A DNA stretch of 64,000 nucleotides from Anniella stebbinsi (lineage: Eukaryota > Chordata > Lepidosauria > Squamata > Anniellidae): assembly GCA_029215795.1 (NCBI GenBank), contig JARDYH010000002.1:299491973-299555972 (forward strand), in the 5' to 3' direction. The first letter of the stretch is position 1, and the number at the start of each line of letters is the position of its first letter. The translations under genes and the position numbers were made by a program. Shown here in pieces: positions 23,566 through 35,100 of the stretch. Under the pieces are notes generated by a model that saw nothing but the letters and a program-made list of their open reading frames with translations, was not told the DNA's origin and did no database searches.

Positions 23566-23660
23566 GGCTGTAATCCTATGCACAATTTCCTGGGAGTAAA
23601 CCCTACTGAATTTATTAGAACTGACTTCTGAGTTGGCATGCATAGGATTGCAATGTTAAG
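23566..23660. repeat. Single copy of the ~85-bp repeat
   Basis: GTAATCCTATGCACAATTTC, GGAGTAAACCC, and GGCATGCATAGGATTGCAAT; same unit type as 8545-8790. Confidence 0.6.
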
Positions 23661-23675
23661 GTACTTGATACTTAA

Positions 23676-24053
23676 AAGAATAAGAACATAAGAAGAGCCG
23701 TGTTGAATCACCAAGGATCCATCTACTCCAGCATTCTGTTCACACAGTGGCCAATTAGCTGCTGATGGGAAAACCCACAGGCAGGACATGAGTTCATCAG
23801 CACCTTCCCACCCATATTCCCCAGCAACTGGTGTACATAAGCATACTGCCTCTGATCTTGGAGATAGCATATAGCCATCAGGCTTATATTCTATGTTTTT
23901 GTCTAACCCCCTTTTAAAACCATCCAAAGTAGTGGTGATCACTATATCTTGTGGAAGTGAATTCCATAATTTAACTATGCTCTGTGTGAAGATGTACTTT
24001 CTTTTATCTGTCCTAACTCTTCCACCAATCAGCTTCATGAGTTCTAGTATTAT

Positions 24054-24106
<53 letters not shown>

Positions 24107-25190
24107 GCCATATCCACTTTCTGCACAACATGCAGAATTTGGAACACCTCTATCATGTCTCCCCTTACTCACATATTTTCTAAGTTAAAACGTCCTAGAT
24201 GTTGCAACATTCCCTCATAGGTCAGTTGCTCTAGACCTTGATCGTTTTAGCTGCCCCTTTCTGCACTATTTCCAACTCTACAATATCTTCTTTTAGGTGC
24301 AGTGACCAGAACTGTACACAGTATTCCAAGTGTAGTTGCAGCATAGATGTATAAGGGGAGTATAACCTTGGCAGTTTTATTTTCATTTCTGCTTTCTGCT
24401 TTTTAGCCAATTACTTATAGAGAACAGAACTTCTCTTATTCTATGACTGCCATGTTTGCTCAGGAGTCTTCAAAAACCTTTTGGAAGTCCAGGTAAACAA
24501 TGTCTACCAGATAACCCCTGTCCACATGTTTATTGACACTCTCAAAGAACTCTGAAACATTACTGAGACATGACTAACCTTTGCAGAAGCCTTGTTGAGT
24601 CTTTTTCAGAGGGGCTTGTCCTTATATTCCTAATTTTATCTTTAATAATGCTTTCAATCAATATAACCAGAACAGATGTTAAGCTAACCAGCCTGTAATT
24701 TCCTGGAATTCTCTTTAAAAATTGGTGTTACACTGGACATTCTCGTGTCATCTGGTACAGAGGGTGATGTTAGGGACATGTTACATATTTTTGTTAGAAG
24801 AGATCAGCAATTTCACATTTGGTTCTTTAAGAACTCTAGGGTGGTGATTTATTAGTTTTCAATTTGTCAATCGATTTATTTAAAGAATTGTTTTATTGTT
24901 GGCATGATGTTGTTAGAGATATACTACTCGAACAGCTTTTTTGGATCTTATTGTCTGCTTTCATTTTCTATGTGCAAGTTTGTGCTTTCTTTTGTTCTCA
25001 TTTGGGCAATATTTCTTTTCACTAATAGCTTCCTTGACACTGCTCATTAATCATGGTGGTGAACTCTTGGACTTGGTGCTACGTTTCCTAATATGTGGTA
25101 TACATTCTAGCTAAACTTCTATTAACTTGACACATTAGTCCATTTCAGATTACAGCTGGTAGTTTTTAGGGAGGTGGACTGGCTGGCTCT
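23676..25190 (-). mobile_element. CR1 LINE 3' part, antisense
   Basis: Contains, in antisense, CR1 landmarks: GTATTCCAAGTGTAG with CCAGAACTGTACACA, CATGTCTCCCCTTACTC, and the 3' end CATAAGAAGAGCC. On the minus strand one frame reads TQSIVKLWNSLPQDI, a LINE ORF2 C-terminal motif. Damaged; interrupted by an (AG)n run. Lies between CASP7 and PLEKHS1. Confidence 0.8.
24053..24104. repeat. (AG)n microsatellite inside CR1
   Basis: About 50 bp of GAGA with one interruption. Confidence 0.95.
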
Positions 25191-25283
25191 ATTCCTCAAG
25201 CAATTTGCTACCAAATTGAAGATGGGATTAACAACATCTACAGTGTTCCTTTTTTAAAAAAAATGACAATCAGAGTATTAAAA

Positions 25284-25312
25284 CGTGTGTGTATGTGTAC
25301 ACACACACATGC
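25284..25312. repeat. (GT)n/(AC)n facing runs
   Basis: GTGTGTGTATGTGTAC then ACACACACATG; a small imperfect palindrome. Confidence 0.7.
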
Positions 25313-25499
25313 ATTTTCCTTTACTTTCAGGCTTATGGGAGAAGTGGCCATTATTTGGTGTGCACAATAAATCTTTACTAGATGCTGCAAGTCTTGCTCC
25401 TGAGGTCTTCTCACTTTTTGGTTTAATTCATCACAATACATGTCTCTATGACTACCTAGCAGTGGGATCTGAGGACAATTTAGAGCCCACTGTCACTGG

Positions 25500-25965
25500 G
25501 CTCTTAGAGAGTAATCCTGTGGTTTTTGCACAAGCGTCCCAGAGAACATAGTGACAGAGGCCTCTGCTATTAAACCTATGATTTCCTCAGTTGATCAGGA
25601 TGAGAAAACCCAGAATCTTGTGAGGCATAACTGGAGACAGCTTGGGAAACTCTCCCAAGGTCAAACAGCATTCCTACCTTGGAAGGGGGAGTCAGAGATC
25701 CTATCCTGCTCCCTTGCAGCTGGCATGGAATAACCATGCCGGCTGCCTCTCCAAGGTCAGAAAAGCAACCTTGGAGAAAAAGCAGCATTCTGGGAGATGG
25801 AGAGATCAGAGAAGCCAGGATACGAGAGATTCTGAACCTCCTCCAGTCTTTTTCCCCCACCCTAAAGCGCTCTTGCTAGATGGGCTAAAAAGCCAGCCTA
25901 GCAAAAATTACCCAAGACAGAGGATGGGGAGGCAAAGATTGCCTCTGCCACTCCTCCCCCCCCCA
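25500..25965 (+). repeat. Interspersed family C, copy 3
   Basis: Shares the GCTGGCATGGAATAACCATGC core, AGGTCAGAAAAG and TAGATGGGCTAAAAAGCC with copy 1. A family A hAT MITE sits at its right end in a C-rich tract. Confidence 0.6.
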
Positions 25966-25966
25966 A

Positions 25967-26249
25967 TAGGCTGACAGTTGTAGAGAAAAGGGAATTTCAG
26001 CCAGTGTCATTTGCATGCAATTAGTTCCTGGTGATATTCCCTCTTCATCACAACAGTCAAAGTTGCAGGGGCCCTGCCTTCTTTTGTATATGGTCACTCT
26101 AGTACAGTGCCTGCAACTTTAACAGTTGTGATGAAGAGGGAATATCACCAGGAACGAATTGCATACAAATGACACTGGCTAAAATTCCCTTTTCTCTACA
26201 ACTGTTAAAGTTACATGAGTCCTGACCTGGATTTTATCTGGTCAACCTA
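25967..26249. mobile_element. Family A hAT MITE, copy 6 (left end deleted)
   Basis: Left TIR is cut to TAGGCTGA and joins directly to CAGTTGTAGAG; the right TIR reads CTGGTCAACCTA. Flanked on both sides by C runs, so target duplication cannot be read. Confidence 0.85.
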
Positions 26250-26269
26250 TCCCCCCCCCCCCCCCCCCG
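26250..26269. repeat. Poly-C tract
   Basis: Long C run right of the MITE; mirrors the shorter run on its left. Confidence 0.8.
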
Positions 26270-26439
26270 TTAGCTTCAGGGACTTCTGAGCAGCAAGGGT
26301 GAAATTGATGGGATTGCTCTCTTAAGGTATGTGCCTCTCTCCTCCAGCTTTTACTTCAAAACAGGGTTTGGTAATGGCTACTAAACATAGATTACAAACA
26401 TCTGAGGACAGTTTTATCTCTGTCTATTAGCAAAATAGA

Positions 26440-26537
26440 ACAGATGAGTAGGAGAACTGCTGCTGCCTGGTTTGATACAGGATGATGGCCTAGATAGACC
26501 AATAGTCCGACCCAACGGGGCTCTTCTTATGTTCTAT
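26440..26537 (+). mobile_element. CR1 3' end, sense
   Basis: GATGATGGCCTAGATAGACC and GGGCTCTTCTTATGTTC, the usual CR1 3' terminus. Confidence 0.6.
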
Positions 26538-26664
26538 TACAACTGGCAAATCCAAGATGACAAATATCCCTCTCCCAAGCAAAGCAGGAAGGGCAAAGAA
26601 ATCTGAAAGCAAAACCGTCTAAAAGAAAACACAAAGAACCATACCTTTTAGCATTTTGGGCAAT

Positions 26665-26870
26665 ATTCTATAATGTCGCTGTGCTCCTGCTGATTATGTT
26701 GTGCTAGTAGTGGGAGTCACTGCTAATGCAACAGGAAGCTAGTACATCCTTAAGCAACCCCAGAAACAAGCATTTCCACCAGTTTCCCTTTGCTTAAGGA
26801 GCAACTAGTTCCCCATTGTGCTAGCAGTGACTCTTGCTAGTGAGCGGCCAACGTAGGATACTGGCTTCGG
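26665..26870. mobile_element. Possible diverged family D hairpin MITE
   Basis: Inverted segments TTGTGCTAGTAGTGGGAGTCACTG and CAGTGACTCTTGCTAG around a shorter inverted core; ends resemble GGGCAATATTCTATAATG / AGGATACTGGC. Confidence 0.4.
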
Positions 26871-26991
26871 AAAAAATATTTTCATTGGTTACTACAGCAA
26901 AACAGAGGATTTTTGTGAATTCACAGTAGTTATGCCTCTGCTCCAGCAACACAAATAAAAATTAAACAAGCAGATTTGTTAGAAAATTATC

Positions 26992-28887
26992 TTTATTTGT
27001 TTCATCCCACAAAATTCACTAACAAGTCTTTGAAAAAAATAGATATTTTATTTCCTTGAGATCATCATGGAAATTGTAATATTCATCTTGGCTATGTTTG
27101 CACCAATTATATATAGATATCTCCATTCTAATTTTCTTCCCTGAAGAACAAATGAGATTTATGCACTACCATTCTATGGCCCTGTTCAGAAGACACCTTA
27201 AACCACGGCTTTAACCACGGTGAATAAGGCGTTTTGCCTTATTCACCGTGGTTAAAGCGGTGGTTTAAGGTGTCTTCTGAACAGGGCCTACATGAACAGT
27301 TGATTAGTTAGTAGTTCAAGTTAGTAGTTCAAGTTAGTGGAAGTTCCCATTTTATAGGGAAAACAGGAACAATAGATGTTTTTAAATGCTATGAAAAATA
27401 GCTTACTACGCCTGCATATAATTGGGCAGTTGTGTCGAGTCCAAAGAATTCAACAGTTCTTTCGTGCCAAAAATAATTGTATGAGAATATTTCACTACTG
27501 TTTGCAAGACAAATCTCCCACTGATGTTCTGCTATAGAAATTTAAAAGTTTATTCTATTTCTTCTGGGGGGAAAAAGTTTTGTCAGGCTAGATTCAAACA
27601 ATCACATCTTTCCCAACACATTGGATCTCACTGCTGTATTTTGCATCATGCCAAAAAGCATGGACGTTCATGGTGCACTGATCTCGTAAGACTTTGGCAT
27701 TCCATAGGGATTCCCTTTTGCAGTGACTAAAAAAATTCCTACCTGATGTAACTAGATCATTCTTTCACATTTCAGCAGCTTTCAACACCTTTTCTACAGT
27801 GGTATGAGGCTGAAACAAATTACATAAAATATAGCCTTTGGAGTGGTGGTTTTGATTAATATAAAATAAACTTTCCACTTGTAGCTAGAATGTGGGGGCT
27901 AAATTTACTTCAAGCACTCACAGCCCTTAAACACCAAGAGACTCTGTATATGAAACAAAAATGGCTAAATATGAGCGGAATATACAGATCTGTGTCCAGT
28001 ATACACCCAGTGTTGTATGAACTACAGACTTGTTATAAGAACTAAAAGTGCAATAGTTAGACAACACGGGTTGCAAGTCGACAAAACAAGAAACTAACCA
28101 TTGTTATCAGAAAGTAACATCCCATGTAAGAGAAATTGGCTTGTATGGTCAAGACTCATGGTTCTTTCTGCATTCAAATGAATGTAAATACTGGGTATGT
28201 AATGTCTAATCATGGAGAATGGGTAGATTTACCAGGCTGATGACATTTGAAGGAAAGAACTAGGATTCTCCAACAGTAGTAAATAATTGCAAGGAAGCAG
28301 AATCTCATAGTTTTCTTGGAGTGGAATCCAATTAGGCCATTCCACTGATGGAACTGCTTCCATCTGCAGAGCAGGGAGGGGGCGATTCCCCCTCTCTTCT
28401 ACAGTCCCCTGCATATTGCGTGTGGAATCATTGTGCTTTGAGAACCTGTCAACCTATAATCACTTACTGCTCTGTTTACTGTTCTAAGCTACTATATAAC
28501 AAACTTTTGCTGTCAAACTGATATTGTGCTGAATAGATTGTGCACTGCAGTTATTGTTCAGTGAACTCAAAATAAGATTTGAGCATTTCCCCCCAATACT
28601 GGATAAAAAGAAACAGCTCAGTATTTACTGAGTTTTATAAGAACAGTTTGCCTCAATAGGAAGAGGTAAGGGGAATAGGGATTCCCAATAGGAAATGGCT
28701 AAACAAGTGCAAAGGTTTATAACAATCAACTGAGGTAATCTTGGTATTGCAAGTATCAGAAGAATCATATCTAATTTGATTAAATCATTCAGCATTGTAC
28801 TACAAAATGTAATGTGCTCTACATTCCATTCTTGCTGCCGAGTAAAAAATTAAGGCACCGTTGGTATCTGCCCATATAGACGAGATT
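26992..28887 (-). other. CASP7: Putative CASP7 3' UTR region with candidate poly(A) signals
   Basis: Sequence after the CASP7 stop on the minus strand. Minus-strand AATAAA hexamers are seen at 27549-27554, 27048-27053 and 26992-26997. Which one is used cannot be told from sequence. A 111-bp palindrome (27178-27288) would be inside the transcript if either of the two distal signals is used. No other gene seen here. Confidence 0.35.
27178..27288. mobile_element. 111-bp near-perfect palindrome (MITE family F)
   Basis: Arms of about 53 bp from GGCCCTGTTCAGAAGACACC to its complement, with one mismatch seen by eye and a tiny loop. Lies downstream of the CASP7 stop, between candidate poly(A) signals. 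Confidence 0.85.
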
Positions 28888-29111
28888 TCAGAAGTACAGT
28901 TCTTTCGTCAGCATCGACACCACACAAGGAACCTGCTTCTTTTCGCTGAAGCGTGGGTCGTCGGACTGTGATTCATAGTTTCTAGCCACCTTGTAGTTAA
29001 CTCTGGTTAAAATCTGCAGGATCTCCAATTCTTTGGCAGACTCACTCAGCACTGAGCAAAGAGACTGCACAAACCAGGAGCCTTTCCCTGGATTTCTCCA
29101 GGAATAATAAC
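28888..29111 (-). CDS. CASP7: CASP7 last coding exon: small subunit and stop
   Basis: 224 bp of coding sequence including TGA. The acceptor is a pyrimidine-rich tract ending TTTTTGTAG/GT. Encodes [16 protein letters not shown] (second S1 Arg), helix [11 protein letters not shown], and the caspase-7-type loop [14 protein letters not shown] followed by [13 protein letters not shown] and stop. Mammalian proteins have two more residues (Ser-Gln) after ELYF; here the stop comes directly. The 3' UTR runs leftward from 28887. Confidence 0.97.
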
Positions 29112-32100
29112 CTACAAAAAGAACAAAAGATAAAGTGTTCCTTGTTGGCACGGAGGGTGAAAGACAGAAGTTTAAAACACGGGACAAATAGTCACAAACT
29201 AAGGGAAATGCAGGAGAGAACCAAACTTGTGCCTAGAGGTTCCCATCACAGCCATTCACATTGCTCAAGAAGCAATCACCTCTTCGAAAAGCATTTTACT
29301 GGTTCAAGAGCACGAGTCTTTGCGAGGGAAAGTCTGCATGTAATCCCCTCCCTCTGAATGTATAGGGCTTAACTGGTTTATGGCAAGTGAAATGATCCTA
29401 AAATGAAGCATCAGTATTCTGGAGAAAAAGGGTTAAAGCATTTGGTGTTTTTTTTTTAGCTGTATGTGGGTGGGTGGGTGACATGAGAGAGATTTATAGT
29501 GATATGAATGGTATTTTGTGAATATGTTTACTCTCAAAATGGCAGAACTCAGCCTCATCCAATGAACTTCATCAGCAGTAGGTTCAGGACAAACAAAATT
29601 CATTCCCCCCAAAAAGTGTAACAAACTTGTGGAATACATTTCCACAAGATGACGACATAATGGCCATTAGTATAGATAGCATGAAAGCAGATTGGACAAA
29701 TTAATGGATGATAGCTCTTTTAATTGTTATTAGCTATGGTAACTAAGAACAGAGCCTCCACTTTCACACAACAGGCGATAGCTTCACAAATGCAGGTTGC
29801 TTACCTGTAACTGTAGTTCTTCGAGTGGTCATCTGTGCAGTCACATATTATGGGCTCGCGCTGGCGCCGAGCCTCATTTCGGGAAACTTCCATAGCTTAG
29901 ATTTTGGCGGGAACCCCTCCCCCATGCTCGGGTTCCCGCCTACCTCAGTTCTATGAGACCAAATTTGCCTCCGAACAAGTTATGATGTAATAAAGGAAAT
30001 ATACAACAAGAGACTGCATGCACAATAGACACTCTCTTGACCAGGCAATCTACAGCGATGCCAAGAGGGGATGGCGGGTGGGTTGTGTGACTGCACAGAT
30101 GACCACTCTAAGAACTACAGTTACAGGTAGGCAACCATTTCTTCTTCATGGTCTCTGTGCATCACACATTATGGGCGAATAACCAGCAAAAGGATTTACC
30201 GGAGGAGGGTAGGCTCGCTGGCCCATTACTGAAGAATCGAGGAGAGCACTGCTTGTCCAAACGTACAGTCCTTTCTGGATCTGACGTTGAGTTTATAATG
30301 GGTGATAAAGGTAGACGCCTTGGACCAAGTAGTAATACAATTGCTTGCACTATCCATCGAGCAAACCTCTGAGGTGAGACAGGTTGACCTTTCTGTTTTC
30401 CACCATAACAAATAAACAACTGATTAGACTTGCGAGAGTTTGCGGATCTAGACTTGTAGAAGGCTAGAGCTCGTCTTACGTCTAAAGAGTGGAGCTTGGC
30501 ACTCAATGGATCTGAAGGTGCATGAAAAAAGGTAGGCAACACAATGTCTTGATTTACATGGAAATCCGACACAACTTTAGGGAGGAACGATGGGTCAGGT
30601 CGCAAAACCACCTTATCCTTAAAAAACTGCATATAAGGTGGATCAATACGAAGGGCACATAGTTCAGACGCCCTTCTAGCAGAGGTAATGGCGACCAAAA
30701 AGGCAACCTTAAACGTTAACAGTCTAATGTCAGCTGTGGCTAACGGTTCAAATGGCTTTGCAATCAAAGCTGTTAACACAACGGAAAGGCTCCATTGGGG
30801 AACCACTGAACGTTATGTAGACCTTTGGGGAAACATTTAGATAAGGGGTGAGTAAATACAGAATAATTTCCAACCAGATTGTGGTTAACGGAAACCTCAG
30901 CTAAATAAACCTTAATAGACGTTGGCTTTAGTCCGACCTCGTAGAGGGAGTGCAGAAAAAGGAGGACATCCCGAATAGGACAGGATATAGGATCAAACCC
31001 TTTTAGCGTAGAAAATTGGATGAATTTCTTCCATTTCTGCTCGTAAGAGGCTCTAGTTGAGGGCTTCCTTGCCTCCTGCAGGATAGTCTTTAGTGCCTGA
31101 GGAAGATCTAAGTCCTGCCATCTGGACGGATTCTCCATGCTGTCAACCGCAGTTGCTTGAGGTCTGGATGGAGAACTAAGCCGTGGCTCTTGGTGATTAG
31201 AGCCGGAAAAAATGGGAATTGCCACATCTCTCCGTTGGCCATGTTGAGAAGAGGGGTAAACCACGCTTGACGAGGCCACCACGGAGCTATCAATATGGCA
31301 TCTGTCCGGTCCTGAGACAGCTTCGTAATCACTCTGGGGAGCAACGGAAAGGGAGGGAAGGTGTATGTCAAGCCCTTCTCCCAACTCAGACTGAAAGTGT
31401 TCCCCTGGGATGACTGGAGTATCCCTGCCCTTGTGCAGAACGCGCCGTAGACAGCATTGCCTGGGGTTGCAAAGAGATCTATGGCAGGCTCTCCCCAGCG
31501 GGCGAAAAAGCGGTGACATACCGTCGGGGACAGCTCCCACTCGTGGGCATCCTGGAAGTGGCAACTGAGGTTGTCCGCTTGGATATTGTCCGTTCCAGCA
31601 ATGTGAATGGAGGAGAGGTGAATATTGTGCAGTATTGCCCAAGACAAGATGTTGAGGGTGAGCTGGAGGAGAAAGGGTGACCGGGTTCCTCCCTCTTTGT
31701 TGAGATACCAAACAACCGTGGTGTTGTCTGATACAATTTGAACATGGTGACCTATGAGATATGATCAGAAGGCGTGGAGGGCTTTCCATACTGCAAGCAG
31801 CTTGAGTTTGTTTATGTGGTAGGTTCTTTCGAGTGACGACCATTTGTCCTGAATCACCAGATGATCGCAATGTGCTCCCCACCCTAGCAGAGATGCATCT
31901 GTGGTGAGTGTGCGTGTCCACGAATGGCAGTCCGTTCACCAAATTGCAAAGGATTGTCCACCACCTTAAGGCCAGACGCACGTATAATGGTATGATCAGC
32001 CTGACCTTTCTCGGGTTTAAGGACAAATCGAAGTTGTTCAAGAGGAACTGTTGTAACAGCCTCATGCGCATCTGAAGCGGTCATGAGACCTAACAGTCTT

Positions 32101-35100
32101 TGTAGTGTGAACGCAGTGACTTGTGTCGACTCTAGAATGTGGGTGGCCAGTTGCTGAATAACAATCGCCCTTTCCCTTGGCAGGAAGGCTCTTCCGATGG
32201 TGGAGTCCAGAAGAACCCCGATAAACTGAATGGATTGGGTGGGTAGAAACACCGATTTCTCCATGTTTATCTGCAGGCCCAGTTTTTTTACATGATCCAC
32301 ATCCTGCGTAGCCTGGTGCTGAGATGGGGACACTATCAGCCAGTCATCCAAGTAAGGGTATAATTCTATACCGCTTGTCCTTAGAAAGGCACAAACTGCT
32401 CCCATGCATTTCGTAAAAACTCTGGGGGCTGTCTTGAGTCCGAAAGGGAGAACTGAAAATTGATAAGCGTTCGAGCCTACCATGAATCTGAGGAACTTCC
32501 GGTGAGCAGGATATATTGCGATATGAAAATAGGCATCTTTTAGGTCTATAAGGGTAAACCAGCGGTTTTTCTTTAACAGAGGAAGAATTGTTGCTAAGGT
32601 AATCATGCGGAATTTTTTTGGTAAGAATGAACTTGTTGAGGTTCCTCAGATCCATAACCGCCGTCCTGTTTTGGAACTGTAAAATAACGGGAGTAGAAGC
32701 CTGGTGACAGATTCGAATGGTGGACAGGAGGAATAGCTCCTTTTTGAAGCAAAGTTGTCACTTCCTGACGTAACACCTCTGATGGAGAAGTCACTTTGAT
32801 GGGACCAGCAGGAGGATGAGAGTGGAATTCGATCTGGTAGCCGTTCTTGACAATGTTCAAGACCCATCTGTCTGATGTTATCTCCCTCCAGGCATTGTAA
32901 AATGGTGTTAGTAGGTCTCCAAAATGGTAATGTGGAGGAAGACGAGAGGGGATGTAGTCAAAGGCACTGTTTTTGCAAGGTGTCCTGCCTACTACTTTGT
33001 GGTCGGAAACGACCCGGTTGGTATTGTTTCTTTTGCTGATAAAATGCTTGAGTCAAAGATGCAGGGTAGCATTGCTGATGGCCCTGGAATTGACGTGGAG
33101 GATATGGCTGTTGTCTGTACCATTTTCGTGGATGATAAGGTTGTGACGTCACAGTTGGACCAAACCCCATTTTTCGTGCCGTTGTTTTTGCTTTGTGGAT
33201 AGTATCCATGGCAACATCTGTAGTGGAGTGGAATAAACCCTCACCGTCGAAAGGAAGGTCTTCAATCCGCGTTCTCGATTCTTGGGGAAGGTTAGAGGAA
33301 CGAAGCCAGGCATGTCTTCTGAGCGCTACCGCGCCAATCATGGCTTTGGAAACACAGTCCGTTTGATGCCTAGAAGTTGTAAGCTCTTGCTTGGACAAAT
33401 GAATGGCCTCAGTGTGGAACACCTGTGCCAACTCTCTCTGCTCATCAGGCAAGTATGTCATAAGTGAAGACATTTTATCCCAGAGGAACAGTTGATATCT
33501 GGCCATCATAGCCTGGTAATTAGCCACCTTCATTGCTAAGGCAGTTGAAGAGTAGATTCGCCGCCCAAAGATATCCAATTTCCTGCCCTCTTTGTCAGTG
33601 GGGGCGGAGTGAGACTTGGACGATTTGCCCTGAGCTGCCTCAACAATCACCAAATTCGGCTTTGGGTGAACGAATAAGAAAGAGGCGTCTTTCTCCTGAA
33701 TTTTATATAGTGAGTCCAATCGTCTAGAGACGGGTCCCATCATGGATGGATTTTTCCGTAACTCTTGTGCGGTCTGTAAAAGAGTAGGAATATACGGAAT
33801 GGCAAGCGGAGCAGAAGAGTCAGTGTTCATGACATCAAAGATTGAGTCAATGCACTTCTCTAGTGGTTGTTGATGTTCTACTCCCAGAGACTGAGCCATG
33901 CGGAGCATCTGTTCTGTAAAACTCCCTTGCTATACTGATGGAGAGGAATGCTTCTCAGTCCCTACGGCGGCGTCAGGTGACGGTACCGATGGAGGAGCTG
34001 TATCCACAGAGGAAGAGTCCGAAGCATAATCTTCCACTGATTGGGGCGAAGAGGGCGTTGGAATTTCGGTGACTTGCATCGGTATCGGCGGACATGTCGG
34101 TACTGGGGGGCTTGGAGGCGGTACCGATATCATGGCCGAAGGTGGTCTTCGAGGGGGAGTCGGTGGAACAAAAGGTCCGTCATAGCGGAGCCATTCGGCC
34201 GTGTACGGGTCGAGTGCGTACCAGTACCGACGACAGGAGTCGTCTCACTCCCGATGTTGAAGATGACTCTCAGTCTGGTCTCGGCTCCGAAGGGGCTGAC
34301 TTGAATGCGAGGCCGAAGAGTGGACTGAGCGGTCGGAATATCGGTCCCAGTCCCGAGAGGGTGATGGAGAGCAGGATCGGTAGCGGCGGTCCTCCGAGCT
34401 GCAATTTGAGCGCGGGGAGAGTAGCGTGACCGAGCGTGTCAGCATTGTTCTAGCCTGAGTGGTCAGAGGAGGAGAATCGAAAATTTCACCCTGCGATACC
34501 AATGCCGGAGGCGGCATTGTCGATTGGAGCGTCGAGATCGGGGGGCTGATCTCAGAGGGTGACACCGACACCCTCTCGTCATGGCGAGCAGCTAGTGGTA
34601 GGATCTTGTTCGATGCTGATACCGAGCCCAAAGGAGACGGTGGGCTGATCACCAAAGGTGACACTGGTACCCTTTCGTCATGGTGAACAGATGGCGGCAG
34701 GAGCTTGCTCGACGCCGAGACCAAACCCGAAGGAGACGTTGCCATAGGTTTTATCGGTACCGAGGTCGACTCTGCAGGAGGCGGTACTGACGGTTTCGGT
34801 ATCACGGCCTGGCGATGCTTAGATTTTTCGGGTTTCTTTGAATGTTTAATCTTCGCTTTCTTTTTAGGTCTGATCTCATCCCGAGGCTGGCTAGCGACCT
34901 TTTTTGCCTTTTTCTCCTTAACTCCGGCAGCTGCGGGACCAGGCATGGCAGGGTTAGGGCGAATTACGGGCAATACCCCACGCTCTCCAGAACCCGAAGT
35001 GGCCGCTGAGGCAGGGGGGATTTGAGGAGGGTTGTCCACCACCTCCAACGCCTTTTTTCCCCAGTAGGCCCCTCAGTCTGTCCGCCCGATTTCGATGGGC

